NCBI RefSeq assembly: GCF_037094685.1
Contig: NZ_CP146614.1
Location: 3,720,001-3,784,000 of the forward strand
DNA: 64,000 bases
Direction: 5' to 3'
Origin: Massilia sp. METH4
GTDB taxonomy: Bacteria; Pseudomonadota; Gammaproteobacteria; Burkholderiales; Burkholderiaceae_D
The notes under the pieces are model-generated. The model saw only the letters and a list, made by a program, of their open reading frames with translations. It was not told where the DNA came from and made no database searches. Made by a program: the position numbers and the translations under genes. Below are positions 54,139-62,805 of this stretch, in pieces; position 1 is the stretch's first letter; the number at the start of each line of letters is the position of its first letter.

Positions 54139-55335
54139 ATGGACCGTCCTCACATCGTCCCTCGCGACCCGGCCGCACCGGCCGAACACCTGTCGGAAGG
54201 CGGCGAGCACGCGTCCAAGCTGCAATTCCCGCTGCATGTGCATGCCAAGGGGCTGGCGCTGGGTGTCATCGCCACCGTCGCCTTCCTGTATGCGCTGCAG
54301 TGGGGCAAGAACTTCCTCGTTCCCCTGTTGTTGGGGATCTTCATCGCCTACACCCTCAATCCCCTCGTCAACTGGCTCGAGCGCATTCATGTCAAGCGCA
54401 TCATCGGCGCCACGCTCGTCACGGGCGCGATCTTCGGCGGTTCCGTCGTAGTGCTCGACAAGGTGCATGGCGAATTCCAGAACATCGTCGAGGAACTGCC
54501 GACGATCACGCACAAGCTCTCCCGCCTGCTGGCATCGACGACGGGGTCGAGCACCAGCGCCATTTCGCGCATCCAAGCCGTGGCCAACGAGATCGAGCAA
54601 GCCACCGCGGGCAGCAGCGCGCGCCGCGCCGCCAAGCGGCAGCAGGAAGCGACCTCACCCGCCGCAGCCAACGCCGGCACCGGCGGCATCCGCGTGATGG
54701 ACTGGGTATGGGTCAGCGCCCGCGGCCTGGTCGGCTTCCTGTCGCAGGCAACGATGGTGATCTTCCTCGTGTTCTTCCTGCTGCTGTCGGGCGACATCTT
54801 CAAGCGCAAGCTCGTCAAGCTCACCGGCCCATCGCTCACGAAAAAGAAGATCACCGTGCACATCCTGGAAGACATCAACACGTCGATCCAGGCATACATG
54901 TTCATGCTGCTGGTGACCAATGTGCTGCTGGCGCTCCTGATGTGGATCGCGCTGCGCGCCATCGGCCTGGAGAACGCGGGCGCCTGGGCCATCGTGGCCG
55001 GCCTGCTGCACATCATGCCTTACTTCGGTCCGCTCCTGATTACCAGCGCCACGGGCCTCGTCGCCTTCCTGCAGTTCGAGTCGCTGCAGATGGTGCTGCT
55101 CGTCACCGGCGCCTCGCTGGGCATCGCTACCCTCGTTGGCACCTTCGTCACCACCTGGATGACGGGCCGCATCGCCCGCATGAACGCCGCCGCCGTGTTC
55201 GTCAGCCTGCTGTTCTGGGGTTGGCTATGGGGCGTATGGGGCCTGCTGCTCGGCGTGCCGGTGATCGTGATCATCAAGGTCGTGGCCGAGCGGGTGGAGG
55301 GGATGGAGATCGTCGCCGAGCTGCTGGGCGAGTGA
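54139..55335 (+). CDS. AI-2E family transporter-like membrane protein
   Basis: A 398-aa inner-membrane protein of the AI-2E/PerM family: N-terminal helices (LGVIATVAFLYALQWGKNFLVPLLLGIFIAYTLNP region), a cytosolic loop with an Ala/Gln-rich stretch, and C-terminal helices with the conserved GLLHIMPYFGP and GLLLGVPVIVIIKV. Family members include Na+/H+ antiporters and exporters, so the substrate is open. Confidence 0.9.
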   Translation: MDRPHIVPRDPAAPAEHLSEGGEHASKLQFPLHVHAKGLALGVIATVAFLYALQWGKNFLVPLLLGIFIAYTLNPLVNWLERIHVKRIIGATLVTGAIFGGSVVVLDKVHGEFQNIVEELPTITHKLSRLLASTTGSSTSAISRIQAVANEIEQATAGSSARRAAKRQQEATSPAAANAGTGGIRVMDWVWVSARGLVGFLSQATMVIFLVFFLLLSGDIFKRKLVKLTGPSLTKKKITVHILEDINTSIQAYMFMLLVTNVLLALLMWIALRAIGLENAGAWAIVAGLLHIMPYFGPLLITSATGLVAFLQFESLQMVLLVTGASLGIATLVGTFVTTWMTGRIARMNAAAVFVSLLFWGWLWGVWGLLLGVPVIVIIKVVAERVEGMEIVAELLGE

Positions 55336-55373
55336 ATCGAAAGCCGGTGGCTGGCTCCGGATAATCGAGTTCC

Positions 55374-55475
55374 TGGTGTACGACACCGGTTTTCCGTCGA
55401 GGCATTGGTACTGTTTGGGACAACCGGTGTCGCACACCATTTCCGGGAAGGCGTCCGGAAATGATGTCCGACACC
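55374..55475. repeat. Interspersed hairpin repeat, copy G
   Basis: One GGTGTACGACACC palindrome near 55375 is followed by a longer hairpin (arms 55426-55446 and 55455-55475) with two mismatches. It fills the convergent gap between the AI-2E-type gene and yihY and may stop both transcripts. Confidence 0.82.
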
Positions 55476-55494
55476 ATGACACCATGGGCGCCGG

Positions 55495-56400
55495 CTACTT
55501 CACCTTCAACTTCCCGTTCTCATCGCGCGGATGATGCTTCAGGCTGCCGATCTGCAGCGCGTACTGCCGGGCGAACTCGGCGCCCAGGAAGAAGATCTGC
55601 GCCGAGTAGTACACCCACAGCAGCAGGGCGATGGTGGAGCCGGCGGCGCCGAAGCTGCTGGTCACGCCGCTGTTGCCGATATAGGCGCCGATGCCGAACT
55701 TGCCGATCATGAACAGGACGGCCGTGCCGATGGCGCCGATGATGACGTCGCGCCACGCCAGCTGGATGCGTGGCAGCAGCTTGTAGATCACGCCGAACAT
55801 CGCGGCGATCACGAGGAAGCTGATGAGGTGGTTCAGCAGCGTGATCAGCACGGTTGCGTCGGGCCAGTAGCGGTTCCAGAAGCGCTGGAAGATTTCCAGG
55901 GCGGCGCTGATCACTAACGAGGTCAGCAGCAAGAAGCCCAGTGCCAGCACGAGGCCGAACGACAGGAGGCGGGTGCGGATGGTGTCCCACACGGTGTTGT
56001 CGGTCACCGGCGGCAGCTGCCAGATTTCATCCAGGCTCGTCTTCAGCTCCGCGAATACGCTGGTGGCGCCGAACAGCAGCAGCGCGCCGGCGATGATGGT
56101 GGCGATACGGCCTTGTTCCTCGTTGCGCGCGCCGGCCAGGATCAGCTGGATCGCTTCCGCGCCCTGCGGCCCGACCATGCCGCGCAGCTGGGTGAACAGC
56201 TCGCCCTGCGCCGCGTCCTTGCCGTAGAAGAAGCCGGCAATGGCGATGACGAGCACCAGGATCGGAGCGAGCGAGAACAGCGTGTAGAACGCCAGCGCCG
56301 CACCCTTGCTGCTGCCGCGGTGGTCGAACCATTCCATCACGGAGCAGTACAACAGGTTGGGGACCTTCTTGGCGAGGTGGGGAATTTTTCTCCAATTCAT
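55495..56400 (-). CDS. YihY/virulence factor BrkB family membrane protein
   Basis: A 301-aa inner-membrane protein with six helices and the family marks HRGSSKGAALAFYTLFSLAPILV, GATSVFAELKTSLDEIW and GSTIALLLWVYYSAQIFFLGAEFAR (read in parts). Function unproven, despite older RNase BN names. GGAGCTG precedes the ATG at 56400. Confidence 0.92.
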   Translation of the reverse strand: MNWRKIPHLAKKVPNLLYCSVMEWFDHRGSSKGAALAFYTLFSLAPILVLVIAIAGFFYGKDAAQGELFTQLRGMVGPQGAEAIQLILAGARNEEQGRIATIIAGALLLFGATSVFAELKTSLDEIWQLPPVTDNTVWDTIRTRLLSFGLVLALGFLLLTSLVISAALEIFQRFWNRYWPDATVLITLLNHLISFLVIAAMFGVIYKLLPRIQLAWRDVIIGAIGTAVLFMIGKFGIGAYIGNSGVTSSFGAAGSTIALLLWVYYSAQIFFLGAEFARQYALQIGSLKHHPRDENGKLKVK

Positions 56401-56412
56401 TTTCAGCTCCGT

Positions 56413-56440
56413 ATAAACAAAAAGGGGCCGAGGCCCCTTT
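56413..56440 (-). terminator. Terminator of the OmpA porin gene
   Basis: AAAGGGGCC (56421-56429) pairs with GGCCCCTTT (56431-56439 region), followed on the minus strand by TTTTTGTTTA. It separates the OmpA gene from yihY. Confidence 0.85.
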
Positions 56441-56546
56441 CGTGTACGACGATCGTCGTGGATTTCATCCAGCAAGAAGATCTGGCTGCGCCAGTCATTC
56501 TTGCCCGGATCCACCAGAAAGCAGCTTGCTACTTTCCGATGCTGCT

Positions 56547-57578
56547 TCAGTTCACCTTGCGCTCGATCGTGATCTGCTCGACCTCGACGCGGCGGTTCGG
56601 CTCCAGGCACTTGATCAGGTCAGCGCGCTTCTTGTTGTTGCACTGAACGAGAGGCTGCGATTCGCCCTTGCCTTCGGTCGTCAGGCGATCGGCGGCGATA
56701 CCCTTGCTCACCAGGTATTCCTTGGCGGCGGCGGCACGCTTCTCCGACAGCGTCTGGTTGTACTTCTCGGAACCCAGGCGGTCGGTGTGGCCGGTGATCG
56801 TGATGCCGGTCACGCTCGGGTTTTCGTTCAGCGCGCGTGCCACTTCATCCAGCTTCGGCTGGTCGCCACGCAGCTTGGCGCTGTCGAACTCGAACAGCTC
56901 GGTGGCCGACATAGTCACCTTCTCGAAGCGTGCCGGCGGAGGCGGCGGCGGCGGCGGAGCCACCGGTGCCGGCGGTTCCACCGCCGGCGGCGGAGCAGGC
57001 GGTGCCGGCGGTTGCGGTGCCGGGCCCAGCGCGTAGTTGAAGCCCACGGTCACGTAGACGTTGTTGGAGCGGTCGTGACGGAAATCGTCGCTGCCGATGA
57101 AGCCATAGACATCACGCACGTCGGCCTGGAAGGACCAGCGGTCGTTGATGACGGACTGGAAACCCAGGCCGGCCGAGATGTACGGCGAGGTGCGGTGCGG
57201 TTCCGCCAGGCTGCGGAACGGGTTTTCCTTGTCGCGTTGCGCCCCCAGGCCGACGAGTACGAACGGACGGAAGGTTTTACGCGAGAACAGGTACAGGAAG
57301 TCGACGCCCAGCGTTTCTTGCTGATAACGCGCGCCGTTTTCACGGGAGCGTGCGTACGTGTAACCAAGCTGAATATCCCAGTTTTCGGCGATCGGCTTAC
57401 CGAACTTCAGGCCGCCACCGTAGCCGGTCTTGTCGGTTGCCCAGTCGGAGTCGGGCTTCATGGCATTCACGCTCGGCTGGATGTACCAGTTCGGATTGAT
57501 GACGGCATCCTGCGCCGAGGCGGCGAAGGAAGCGCACAACAGGGCTGCCGCAATGGCGATCTTGTTGGATTTATTCAC
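56547..57578 (-). CDS. OmpA-family outer-membrane porin
   Basis: A 343-aa protein starting at GTG 57578, preceded by AGGAGTAATCT. It has a signal peptide (ALLCASFAASAQ), an eight-strand OmpA-type barrel (about 30-195; NWDIQLGYTYARS, YVTVGFNYALG), a Pro-rich linker (about 200-230) and a C-terminal peptidoglycan-binding OmpA domain (ITITGHTDRLGSEKYNQTLSE, RRVEVEQI). A structural link between outer membrane and cell wall. Confidence 0.93.
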   Translation of the reverse strand: MNKSNKIAIAAALLCASFAASAQDAVINPNWYIQPSVNAMKPDSDWATDKTGYGGGLKFGKPIAENWDIQLGYTYARSRENGARYQQETLGVDFLYLFSRKTFRPFVLVGLGAQRDKENPFRSLAEPHRTSPYISAGLGFQSVINDRWSFQADVRDVYGFIGSDDFRHDRSNNVYVTVGFNYALGPAPQPPAPPAPPPAVEPPAPVAPPPPPPPPARFEKVTMSATELFEFDSAKLRGDQPKLDEVARALNENPSVTGITITGHTDRLGSEKYNQTLSEKRAAAAKEYLVSKGIAADRLTTEGKGESQPLVQCNNKKRADLIKCLEPNRRVEVEQITIERKVN

Positions 57579-57868
57579 AGATTACTCCTGATGCGTTGGA
57601 AGAAATTTTTTGTATCCACAGCACTATTGAAAGAAGTCGCCTGGGCGGTGCCGCCTGATGGCTCTTCTTTCAATTGCAGCGTACGCATTGCTGATACGTC
57701 AAGTTTATGGTGCTAGCAACGATATATTCGGTGCGCTAGCGCACAATAACCTTGCGGTACATCAAATGTGTTGTGATCCTACCACAGGAACCCCTCGATC
57801 CATCTTCCGTCCAATGGGGGGGAGGGCGTTGCCACCGCGCGCTGCAAGGTTGCCGATGTTGCATCTGT

Positions 57869-57924
57869 GGGAAACGACCGATCGGGAAACGACCGAGCGG
57901 GAAACGACCGAGCGGGAAACGACC
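57869..57924. repeat. Short tandem repeat, 15-bp unit
   Basis: Three full 15-base units GGGAAACGACCGAGC (first unit GATC variant) plus a partial fourth lie in the 454-base gap upstream of the OmpA porin gene. The rest of the gap (57579-57868) is AT-richer and holds the ompA promoter. No spacer structure, so not a CRISPR. Confidence 0.88.
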
Positions 57925-57945
57925 ATACCGGAATGGGCGCTGGAA

Positions 57946-57972
57946 TAAAAAACGCGCCGGCTGGCGGCGCGT
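57946..57972 (-). terminator. Terminator of the Thr/Pro-rich lipoprotein gene
   Basis: AACGCGCCG (57951-57959) pairs with CGGCGCGTT (57964-57972), with a T-run on the minus-strand side. Confidence 0.85.
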
Positions 57973-58032
57973 TGCCGGTCATCGCCGGGCCAGGTGACCC
58001 GGCCCGGACGATTGCAAGCGTCGACGTCCCTG

Positions 58033-58323
58033 TTACTGGGTCGTCGTGCCGCCGGTGCCGCCGGTGGTTCCGGACGGGGTCGTCGTGGTGGAACCGGCCG
58101 GAGCCGTAGTGTCGGCCGGCGGGGTGGTGGTGGCGTCCGCTGGCGGCGTGGTGGTGGTATCGGCAGGGGTGGCCGGAGCGGCTGCCGGAGCTGCCGGTTC
58201 GGTCGTTGCCGGTGCCGTCGCCGGCGCCGTCGTGGTGTCGGTGGCAGGAGCCACGTCCTCGTTCTTCTTGCAAGCCGTCAGGCTCAGGGCGGTGATGGCT
58301 GCCAGCAGGATGGAGTATTTCAT
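58033..58323 (-). CDS. Thr/Pro/Ala-rich small lipoprotein
   Basis: A 96-aa lipoprotein: signal AAITALSLTACKKN (lipobox LTAC), then an unstructured Ala/Pro/Thr tail with repeated TTTTPPAD units. Such tails act as spacers in the periplasm. AGAGAGGA precedes the ATG at 58323. The shared Crp/Fnr-type promoter lies 62 bases upstream. Confidence 0.82.
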   Translation of the reverse strand: MKYSILLAAITALSLTACKKNEDVAPATDTTTAPATAPATTEPAAPAAAPATPADTTTTPPADATTTPPADTTAPAGSTTTTPSGTTGGTGGTTTQ

Positions 58324-58357
58324 GGTCTGTCCTCTCTTTAAGGTTGATCCAGCGTGC

Positions 58358-58400
58358 ACTTTAAGCAACATGCGAAAGCCGATCTGTTCGCGAGCGCACA
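58358..58400 (-). promoter_or_regulatory. Candidate class II Crp/Fnr-type promoter for the Thr/Pro-rich lipoprotein
   Basis: TGTGCGCTCGCGAACA (58400-58385) on the minus strand is followed by TAAAGT (58363-58358), beginning at base 22. The core TTCGCGARCGCAC is shared with the BON promoter at 47160. Confidence 0.68.
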
Positions 58401-58589
58401 TTCGCGGCCCACGTGGCGGCCGGGATACACATTGGAGGCCGAAACGAGGCTTTAACTTTTGAACCATTTTGTGTTCGTTGCCGCACAGACTTGTACAACG
58501 CATAACGGCAATCTGGAGCCCAATGAATGAATGAATGCGCAGTGACCCCGCACCGCGCAAACCGGCTACCCGTTATAAGGAGTGTTGAA

Positions 58590-59210
58590 ATGCACGCAAT
58601 CAGAGATTCTCACGACCTGTCGAACAGCGATGTGATGGCCTCCCAGCCCGCCGCCGCGAAGCCGCGCCTGGCGCTGGTGGAGCGCCCGGGTCCGGGGACC
58701 GAGCGCAAGGCATTGTCGCTGGCGCCGATCGAGCGCGTACGGTCGACCTCGGCTACCCTGCGACGGATCGAAAACATGCAAAAGCTGATCGGCGAACTGC
58801 AACAGCATGAAATGCTGGCCGATGAAATCGCCTGGTTCCTGAAATTCTCGCCGTCCGGCGCCCGCAAATACATTCGCGACCTGCGCGAAGCCGGCGTGAT
58901 CGAGCTGGCGCGCTATATCGAAGGTACCGCCACCTACCTGGGCAAGGCCGTGTACCGCCTCACCCCCGATACCGAACGCGTGCAAGCCTTCCTGGCCGCC
59001 ATTGCGCAGCCGAAGCGCGAAGGCACGCCGCCGCGCAAGGAGCGCCCGAGCCTGCGCGAGCAGAGCATGGCGGGCAGCGGCCGCCACTTCCATATCCTGG
59101 CCGATGACACGCACTATGCAATTCGCGTGAACCGCGGCCCGGTAACCCGCGACCCGCTGGTGGCTGCCCTGTTCGGCGCCCCGCAATCGCTGCAGAAGGC
59201 CCAGCAGTAA
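58590..59210 (+). CDS. Winged-helix DNA-binding protein
   Basis: A 206-aa protein with a central winged helix (ELQQHEMLADEIAWFLKFSP, GARKYIRDLREAGVIEL, then a wing with TATYLGKAVYRLT). The N-terminal 50 residues and the basic C-terminal region are less ordered. AAGGAG at 58578-58583 precedes the ATG. Target genes unknown; it sits alone between stress genes. Confidence 0.82.
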   Translation: MHAIRDSHDLSNSDVMASQPAAAKPRLALVERPGPGTERKALSLAPIERVRSTSATLRRIENMQKLIGELQQHEMLADEIAWFLKFSPSGARKYIRDLREAGVIELARYIEGTATYLGKAVYRLTPDTERVQAFLAAIAQPKREGTPPRKERPSLREQSMAGSGRHFHILADDTHYAIRVNRGPVTRDPLVAALFGAPQSLQKAQQ

Positions 59211-59334
59211 GCACCCTGTCGACCACGGGCAGTGCCGCCGCCGGCGCGGCGGACAGATCATTCATTCTGTTCACATTGAATTGCCGGCAACGCTCCCCAT
59301 CTGTGGCGGACATGTTTCGTTATGGACGGCTCGA

Positions 59335-60234
59335 ATGGACGCATTGCTCGGTTTGGCATTCCTGGCGCTGGCGGTAGCCGCGCCATTCCTGTATCCGCGC
59401 TTTTCCCTGCGCCGGGCCTTGTCCCGGCCGCTTCCTCCGGCAGCGCTCGACGCGCTCCGGCATTATGTTCCCATCCATGACCGCCTCGGCCCCGAGCTGC
59501 AGCAGCAGTTGCACCGGCTCGTCAAGCGATTCCTCCACGAGAAAAAGTTCGTCGGCTGCGCCGGGCTCGAGGTGACGGACGCGATGCGCGTGGCGATCGC
59601 CGGCCAGGCTTGCCTGCTGCTGCTGAACCGCCCCATGGGGGTCTATCCGACGCTGCGCACGATCCTGCTCTACCCCGGCGCCTTCGCCGCGGCGCGCCAG
59701 GACGTGGGCCCGGGTGGCGTGATCACCCACTTCCGCCAGACAATGCTCGGCGAGTCCTGGGAGGATGGCCGCGTGGTGCTGTCGTGGGACGATACCGAGC
59801 GCGGCGCGCTGGCCTGGGATGGTCACAACGTGGTGCTGCATGAATTCGCCCACCAGCTCGACAGTGAATCGGGCCAGACGAATGGCGCGCCTTACCTGGG
59901 CAGCCGGGAAAACTACCGCAACTGGTCCGAAGTGCTGTCTCGCGACTACGCGCACCTGCAGCGCGCCGCCTGGCTGGGCAATGGCGACACGGTGCTCGAC
60001 CACTATGGCGCCACGAGCCCGGCGGAATTCTTCGCCGTCGCCACCGAAGCGTTCTTCGGCAAGCCGTGGCAGCTCGCCAGCCGCCATCCGGCCCTGTACG
60101 ACGAGCTGTCGAAGTATTACCGGGTCGACCCGCGCCAGTGGCTCGACGAGCCGCCGGCCGAGTCCGGGCCGGAGCCCGTCGTGGCGATGCCGGCAGTGCC
60201 ATCGACCCGTTCCTTTGCCTGGGCCAGCTGGTGA
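59335..60234 (+). CDS. MtfA-like zinc peptidase (M90 family)
   Basis: A 299-aa protein related to Mlc titration factor A: the zinc motif HEFAHQLDSESG with a downstream glutamate region (SPAEFFAVATEAFFGKP), and YPTLRTILLYPGAF. MtfA binds Mlc and has aminopeptidase activity. The N terminus carries a membrane-like segment (LLGLAFLALAVAAPFLY). ATG 59335 is preferred over the TTG at 59281. Its stop overlaps the kinase start (TGATG). Confidence 0.9.
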   Translation: MDALLGLAFLALAVAAPFLYPRFSLRRALSRPLPPAALDALRHYVPIHDRLGPELQQQLHRLVKRFLHEKKFVGCAGLEVTDAMRVAIAGQACLLLLNRPMGVYPTLRTILLYPGAFAAARQDVGPGGVITHFRQTMLGESWEDGRVVLSWDDTERGALAWDGHNVVLHEFAHQLDSESGQTNGAPYLGSRENYRNWSEVLSRDYAHLQRAAWLGNGDTVLDHYGATSPAEFFAVATEAFFGKPWQLASRHPALYDELSKYYRVDPRQWLDEPPAESGPEPVVAMPAVPSTRSFAWASW

Positions 60235-61535
60235 TGCACTTCGAGGACTTCGACGCCTCGCCCGCCGCCACGCCACCGGCCGCGGCACAGCCCGAGTCCG
60301 CACTGCCCACGCGGCTGCAATACCTGATCGACAATACGCCGGCCCTGATCTACAGCACGGTGCCCAGCGGCGACTTCAAGATGACGTTCGTCAGCAATAA
60401 CGCCTTCAACATGCTGGGCTACCGGCCCGAGGAAATGCTGGCCGATCCGAATTTCTGGTTCGACCACATCCATCCCGACGACAAGCCACGCATCGTCGCC
60501 AGCCTGGCACAGGTGTTCACGGAGGGCCAGCGCGTCTATGAATACCGCTTCCGCTGCGCGAACGGCCGCTACCTGTGGATGCACGACACACTGCGCCTGA
60601 TCCGCGACGAAGCCGGCCGCCCGCTGGAGGTGATCGGCGCGCTGACCGACATCACCGACCGCAAGGCGATGGAAGAGGCGCTGACGGCGAAGGGCGTCGA
60701 ACAGCAGCAACTGATCGGCAAGCTGCGCGAGGCGCACGAACAGTTGCTGCAATCGGAAAAGATGGCATCGATCGGGCAACTGGCCGCCGGCATCGCGCAC
60801 GAGATCAACAACCCGATTGCGTTCGTGAATTCGAACATGGGGGCGCTGCAGGGCTATGTGGCCACGCTGCTGGGATTGATCGACGCCTACGACGAGGCGA
60901 TCGCCGGCCATCCGGAGCTCGTGGCGCGGCTGGCGCCCGTGCGCGAGGCGGCCGAGCTGGATTTCCTGCGCGGCGACGTGCCCGACCTCGTGCAGGAATC
61001 GATCGAAGGCTTGCGCCGCGTGAAGGAAATCGTGCAAGCGCTGCGCGAGTTTTCCCATGTCGGCGAGACGGAATGGCAGATGGCCGACCTGCACCGTGGG
61101 CTGGACAGCACGCTGAACATCGTGGCCAACGAGTTGAAGTACAAGGTCAGGATCGTCAAGGAATACGGCAACCTGCCGCCCGTCGAATGCCGTGCCTCGC
61201 AACTGAACCAGGTGTTCATGAACCTGCTTGTCAATGCCGGCCAGGCGATCGCCGGGCAGGGCGTGATCCGCATCCGCACGGGCGCCCAGGAAGGCTGGGT
61301 ATGGATCGAGATTTCCGACACGGGTGCCGGCATCGCGCCGGAACACCTGACCCGCATTTTCGAGCCGTTCTTCACGACCAAGCCGGTCGGCAGCGGTACC
61401 GGGCTTGGCTTGTCGCTCTCGTACGGCATCGTCAGCCGCCACGGCGGTCGCATCGACGTCCGCTCGCAGCCGGGCGAGGGCACCACGTTTACCGTGTGGC
61501 TGCCGCAGCATCCACCGCGGCACGACCCGGCTTGA
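60234..61535 (+). CDS. PAS-domain sensor histidine kinase
   Basis: A 433-aa soluble kinase: PAS with PAC (about 20-145; LGYRPEEMLADPNFWFDHIH), a short coiled coil, HisKA-like GIAHEINNPIAFVNSN (catalytic His) and HATPase (NLLVNAGQAI, DTGAGIAPE, GSGTGLGLSLS). No receiver or partner regulator adjoins it. Translational coupling to the MtfA-like peptidase suggests a shared signal, which cannot be named from sequence. Confidence 0.92.
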   Translation: MHFEDFDASPAATPPAAAQPESALPTRLQYLIDNTPALIYSTVPSGDFKMTFVSNNAFNMLGYRPEEMLADPNFWFDHIHPDDKPRIVASLAQVFTEGQRVYEYRFRCANGRYLWMHDTLRLIRDEAGRPLEVIGALTDITDRKAMEEALTAKGVEQQQLIGKLREAHEQLLQSEKMASIGQLAAGIAHEINNPIAFVNSNMGALQGYVATLLGLIDAYDEAIAGHPELVARLAPVREAAELDFLRGDVPDLVQESIEGLRRVKEIVQALREFSHVGETEWQMADLHRGLDSTLNIVANELKYKVRIVKEYGNLPPVECRASQLNQVFMNLLVNAGQAIAGQGVIRIRTGAQEGWVWIEISDTGAGIAPEHLTRIFEPFFTTKPVGSGTGLGLSLSYGIVSRHGGRIDVRSQPGEGTTFTVWLPQHPPRHDPA

Positions 61536-61590
61536 GCCCGCCGTTGTGACCGGCGGTGATTTCGCTATCAGTAACAATTGCGCCAAGCTA

Positions 61591-61633
61591 TGTGCGTCAA
61601 CGCACGGAAACACCAGGGGGTGCGCGGCAAGCT
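61591..61633 (+). promoter_or_regulatory. Candidate class II Crp/Fnr-type promoter for the 183-aa stress protein
   Basis: TGTGCGTCAACGCACG (61591-61606), the most symmetric copy (GTGCGT/ACGCAC), is followed by CAAGCT (61628-61633), beginning at base 22. It lies 61 bases before the ATG. Confidence 0.68.
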
Positions 61634-61666
61634 GAGTGCGTCCAATTCATGCAGGAGATAACAATC

Positions 61667-62218
61667 ATGACAACCATCATCGCCGGCCATTTCCAATTGC
61701 AGGACCAGGTCGATGCCGCCCGCCAGGCACTGCTGGACGCGGGGTATCCCGATGATCGCATCAGCTCGTTCTACGTGAACCAGCCCGGCCAGCATGACAT
61801 GCATGTGCTGGGTGGCGACCGCACCTTGTCGCCAGGCGCCAAGGATTCGCCCGAAGGCCTGGCGAAGGGCGCGGCGACCGGCGGCGCGATCGGCGCGGCT
61901 GTCGGCGCGGCCACTGTCCCGCTGACCGGGCCGGCCGGCCCCATCGTGGGCGGCCTCGTGGGTGCGCACGTGGGATCGCTGTACAGCTTCTCGCACATGA
62001 AGGACAAGGGCGAGCCGGAGCAGGGCGGCCAGAACGCCGTGGCGCCGCGCAAGTCCGGCATGATGATCGCTGTCGCGCTGCCCGACGGCGACGAGGACCA
62101 GGCCGTGCAGGTGCTGCGCCGGCTGGGCGCCAACGATATCGAGCGCGCCGAAGGCACCATTGCCGGCGGCGACTGGAAAGACTTCGATCCGCTGTCGCTG
62201 CCGCGACGCATCGCCTGA
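61667..62218 (+). CDS. Glycine-zipper stress protein
   Basis: A 183-aa protein: N-terminal ferredoxin-like part (IIAGHFQLQDQVDAARQALL), a glycine-zipper hydrophobic middle (GAATGGAIGAAVGAATVPL, then VGGLVGAHVGSLYSF) and a C-terminal part that repeats the N-terminal fold (GMMIAVALPDGDEDQAVQVL). Similar proteins are called general stress or DUF1269-like. AGGAGA lies 8 bases before the ATG. Confidence 0.85.
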   Translation: MTTIIAGHFQLQDQVDAARQALLDAGYPDDRISSFYVNQPGQHDMHVLGGDRTLSPGAKDSPEGLAKGAATGGAIGAAVGAATVPLTGPAGPIVGGLVGAHVGSLYSFSHMKDKGEPEQGGQNAVAPRKSGMMIAVALPDGDEDQAVQVLRRLGANDIERAEGTIAGGDWKDFDPLSLPRRIA

Positions 62219-62255
62219 CGGGAGCGCCGGGCCACGTTCAATCTGGAGGGCGTGC

Positions 62256-62609
62256 ATGACACACGCATGGGTAGAGCTCACGGGGCCGGACGGCCTCAAC
62301 GTGCAGGCGCCGACCGAGGCGCAACTGGCGGCGGCGCTGTCGGAAATCTACGAGGGCGCCACTGCGGCCAGCGATGGCGTGGCGCCGTCGGCGGTACTGC
62401 GCTTCGGCTACGACGACGGCCTCATGTACCAGATGGAAGTGGCACGCGGCGGCGCGATCCGCTTCGAGGAATGGTCGGACCGCGATTGCGAGATCGCCCT
62501 GGCCAGCCCGCGGCAGATGTCGGCGGGCAAGGAAGATGCGTTGCAGTTGTGGAAGTGGATGACGCAGCGGCAGGTGGCCAAGATCCGCGACCAGGATTGG
62601 CAGGAGTGA
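62256..62609 (+). CDS. Hypothetical protein (117 aa)
   Basis: A small acidic soluble protein: MTHAWVELTGPDGLNVQAP, then SAVLRFGYDDGLMYQMEVAR and ALQLWKWMTQRQVAKIRDQD. GGAGGG precedes the ATG. No family recognised; 37 bp after the stress protein and probably cotranscribed. Confidence 0.75.
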   Translation: MTHAWVELTGPDGLNVQAPTEAQLAAALSEIYEGATAASDGVAPSAVLRFGYDDGLMYQMEVARGGAIRFEEWSDRDCEIALASPRQMSAGKEDALQLWKWMTQRQVAKIRDQDWQE

Positions 62610-62805
62610 GGCAGGGGTTTCGCGGAGCAAGCTCCGCGCCTGCCGAACGGCTGTGAGCCTGCAGGCTCCCAGCCCTGCGAACCGGGGGGCTTTGCCGGGG
62701 TTTCGGAGAGCATGCTCTCCGCCGGCAAAGCGGGTTCGGCCTGCAGGCCGAACCCTGGGGAAGAGCATGCTCTCCGCCGGCAAAGCGGGCCAGCCAAGAA
62801 CCGCG
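62610..62805. repeat. Second interspersed palindrome family
   Basis: A run of palindromes fills the convergent gap: GCGGAGCAAGCTCCGC, GAGCCTGCAGGCTC, and GGAGAGCATGCTCTCC. A 28-base segment (62707-62734) is repeated exactly at 62762-62789, starting AGAGCATGCTCTCCGCCGG. GGTTCGGCCTGCAGGCCGAACC is a further 22-bp palindrome near 62733-62754. Related sequence occurs at 42.6 kb. Confidence 0.85.

Noticed and set aside
57869..57924. Possible CRISPR array
   Set aside because: The repeats are 15 bases long and directly adjoining with no spacers; no cas genes are in the window.
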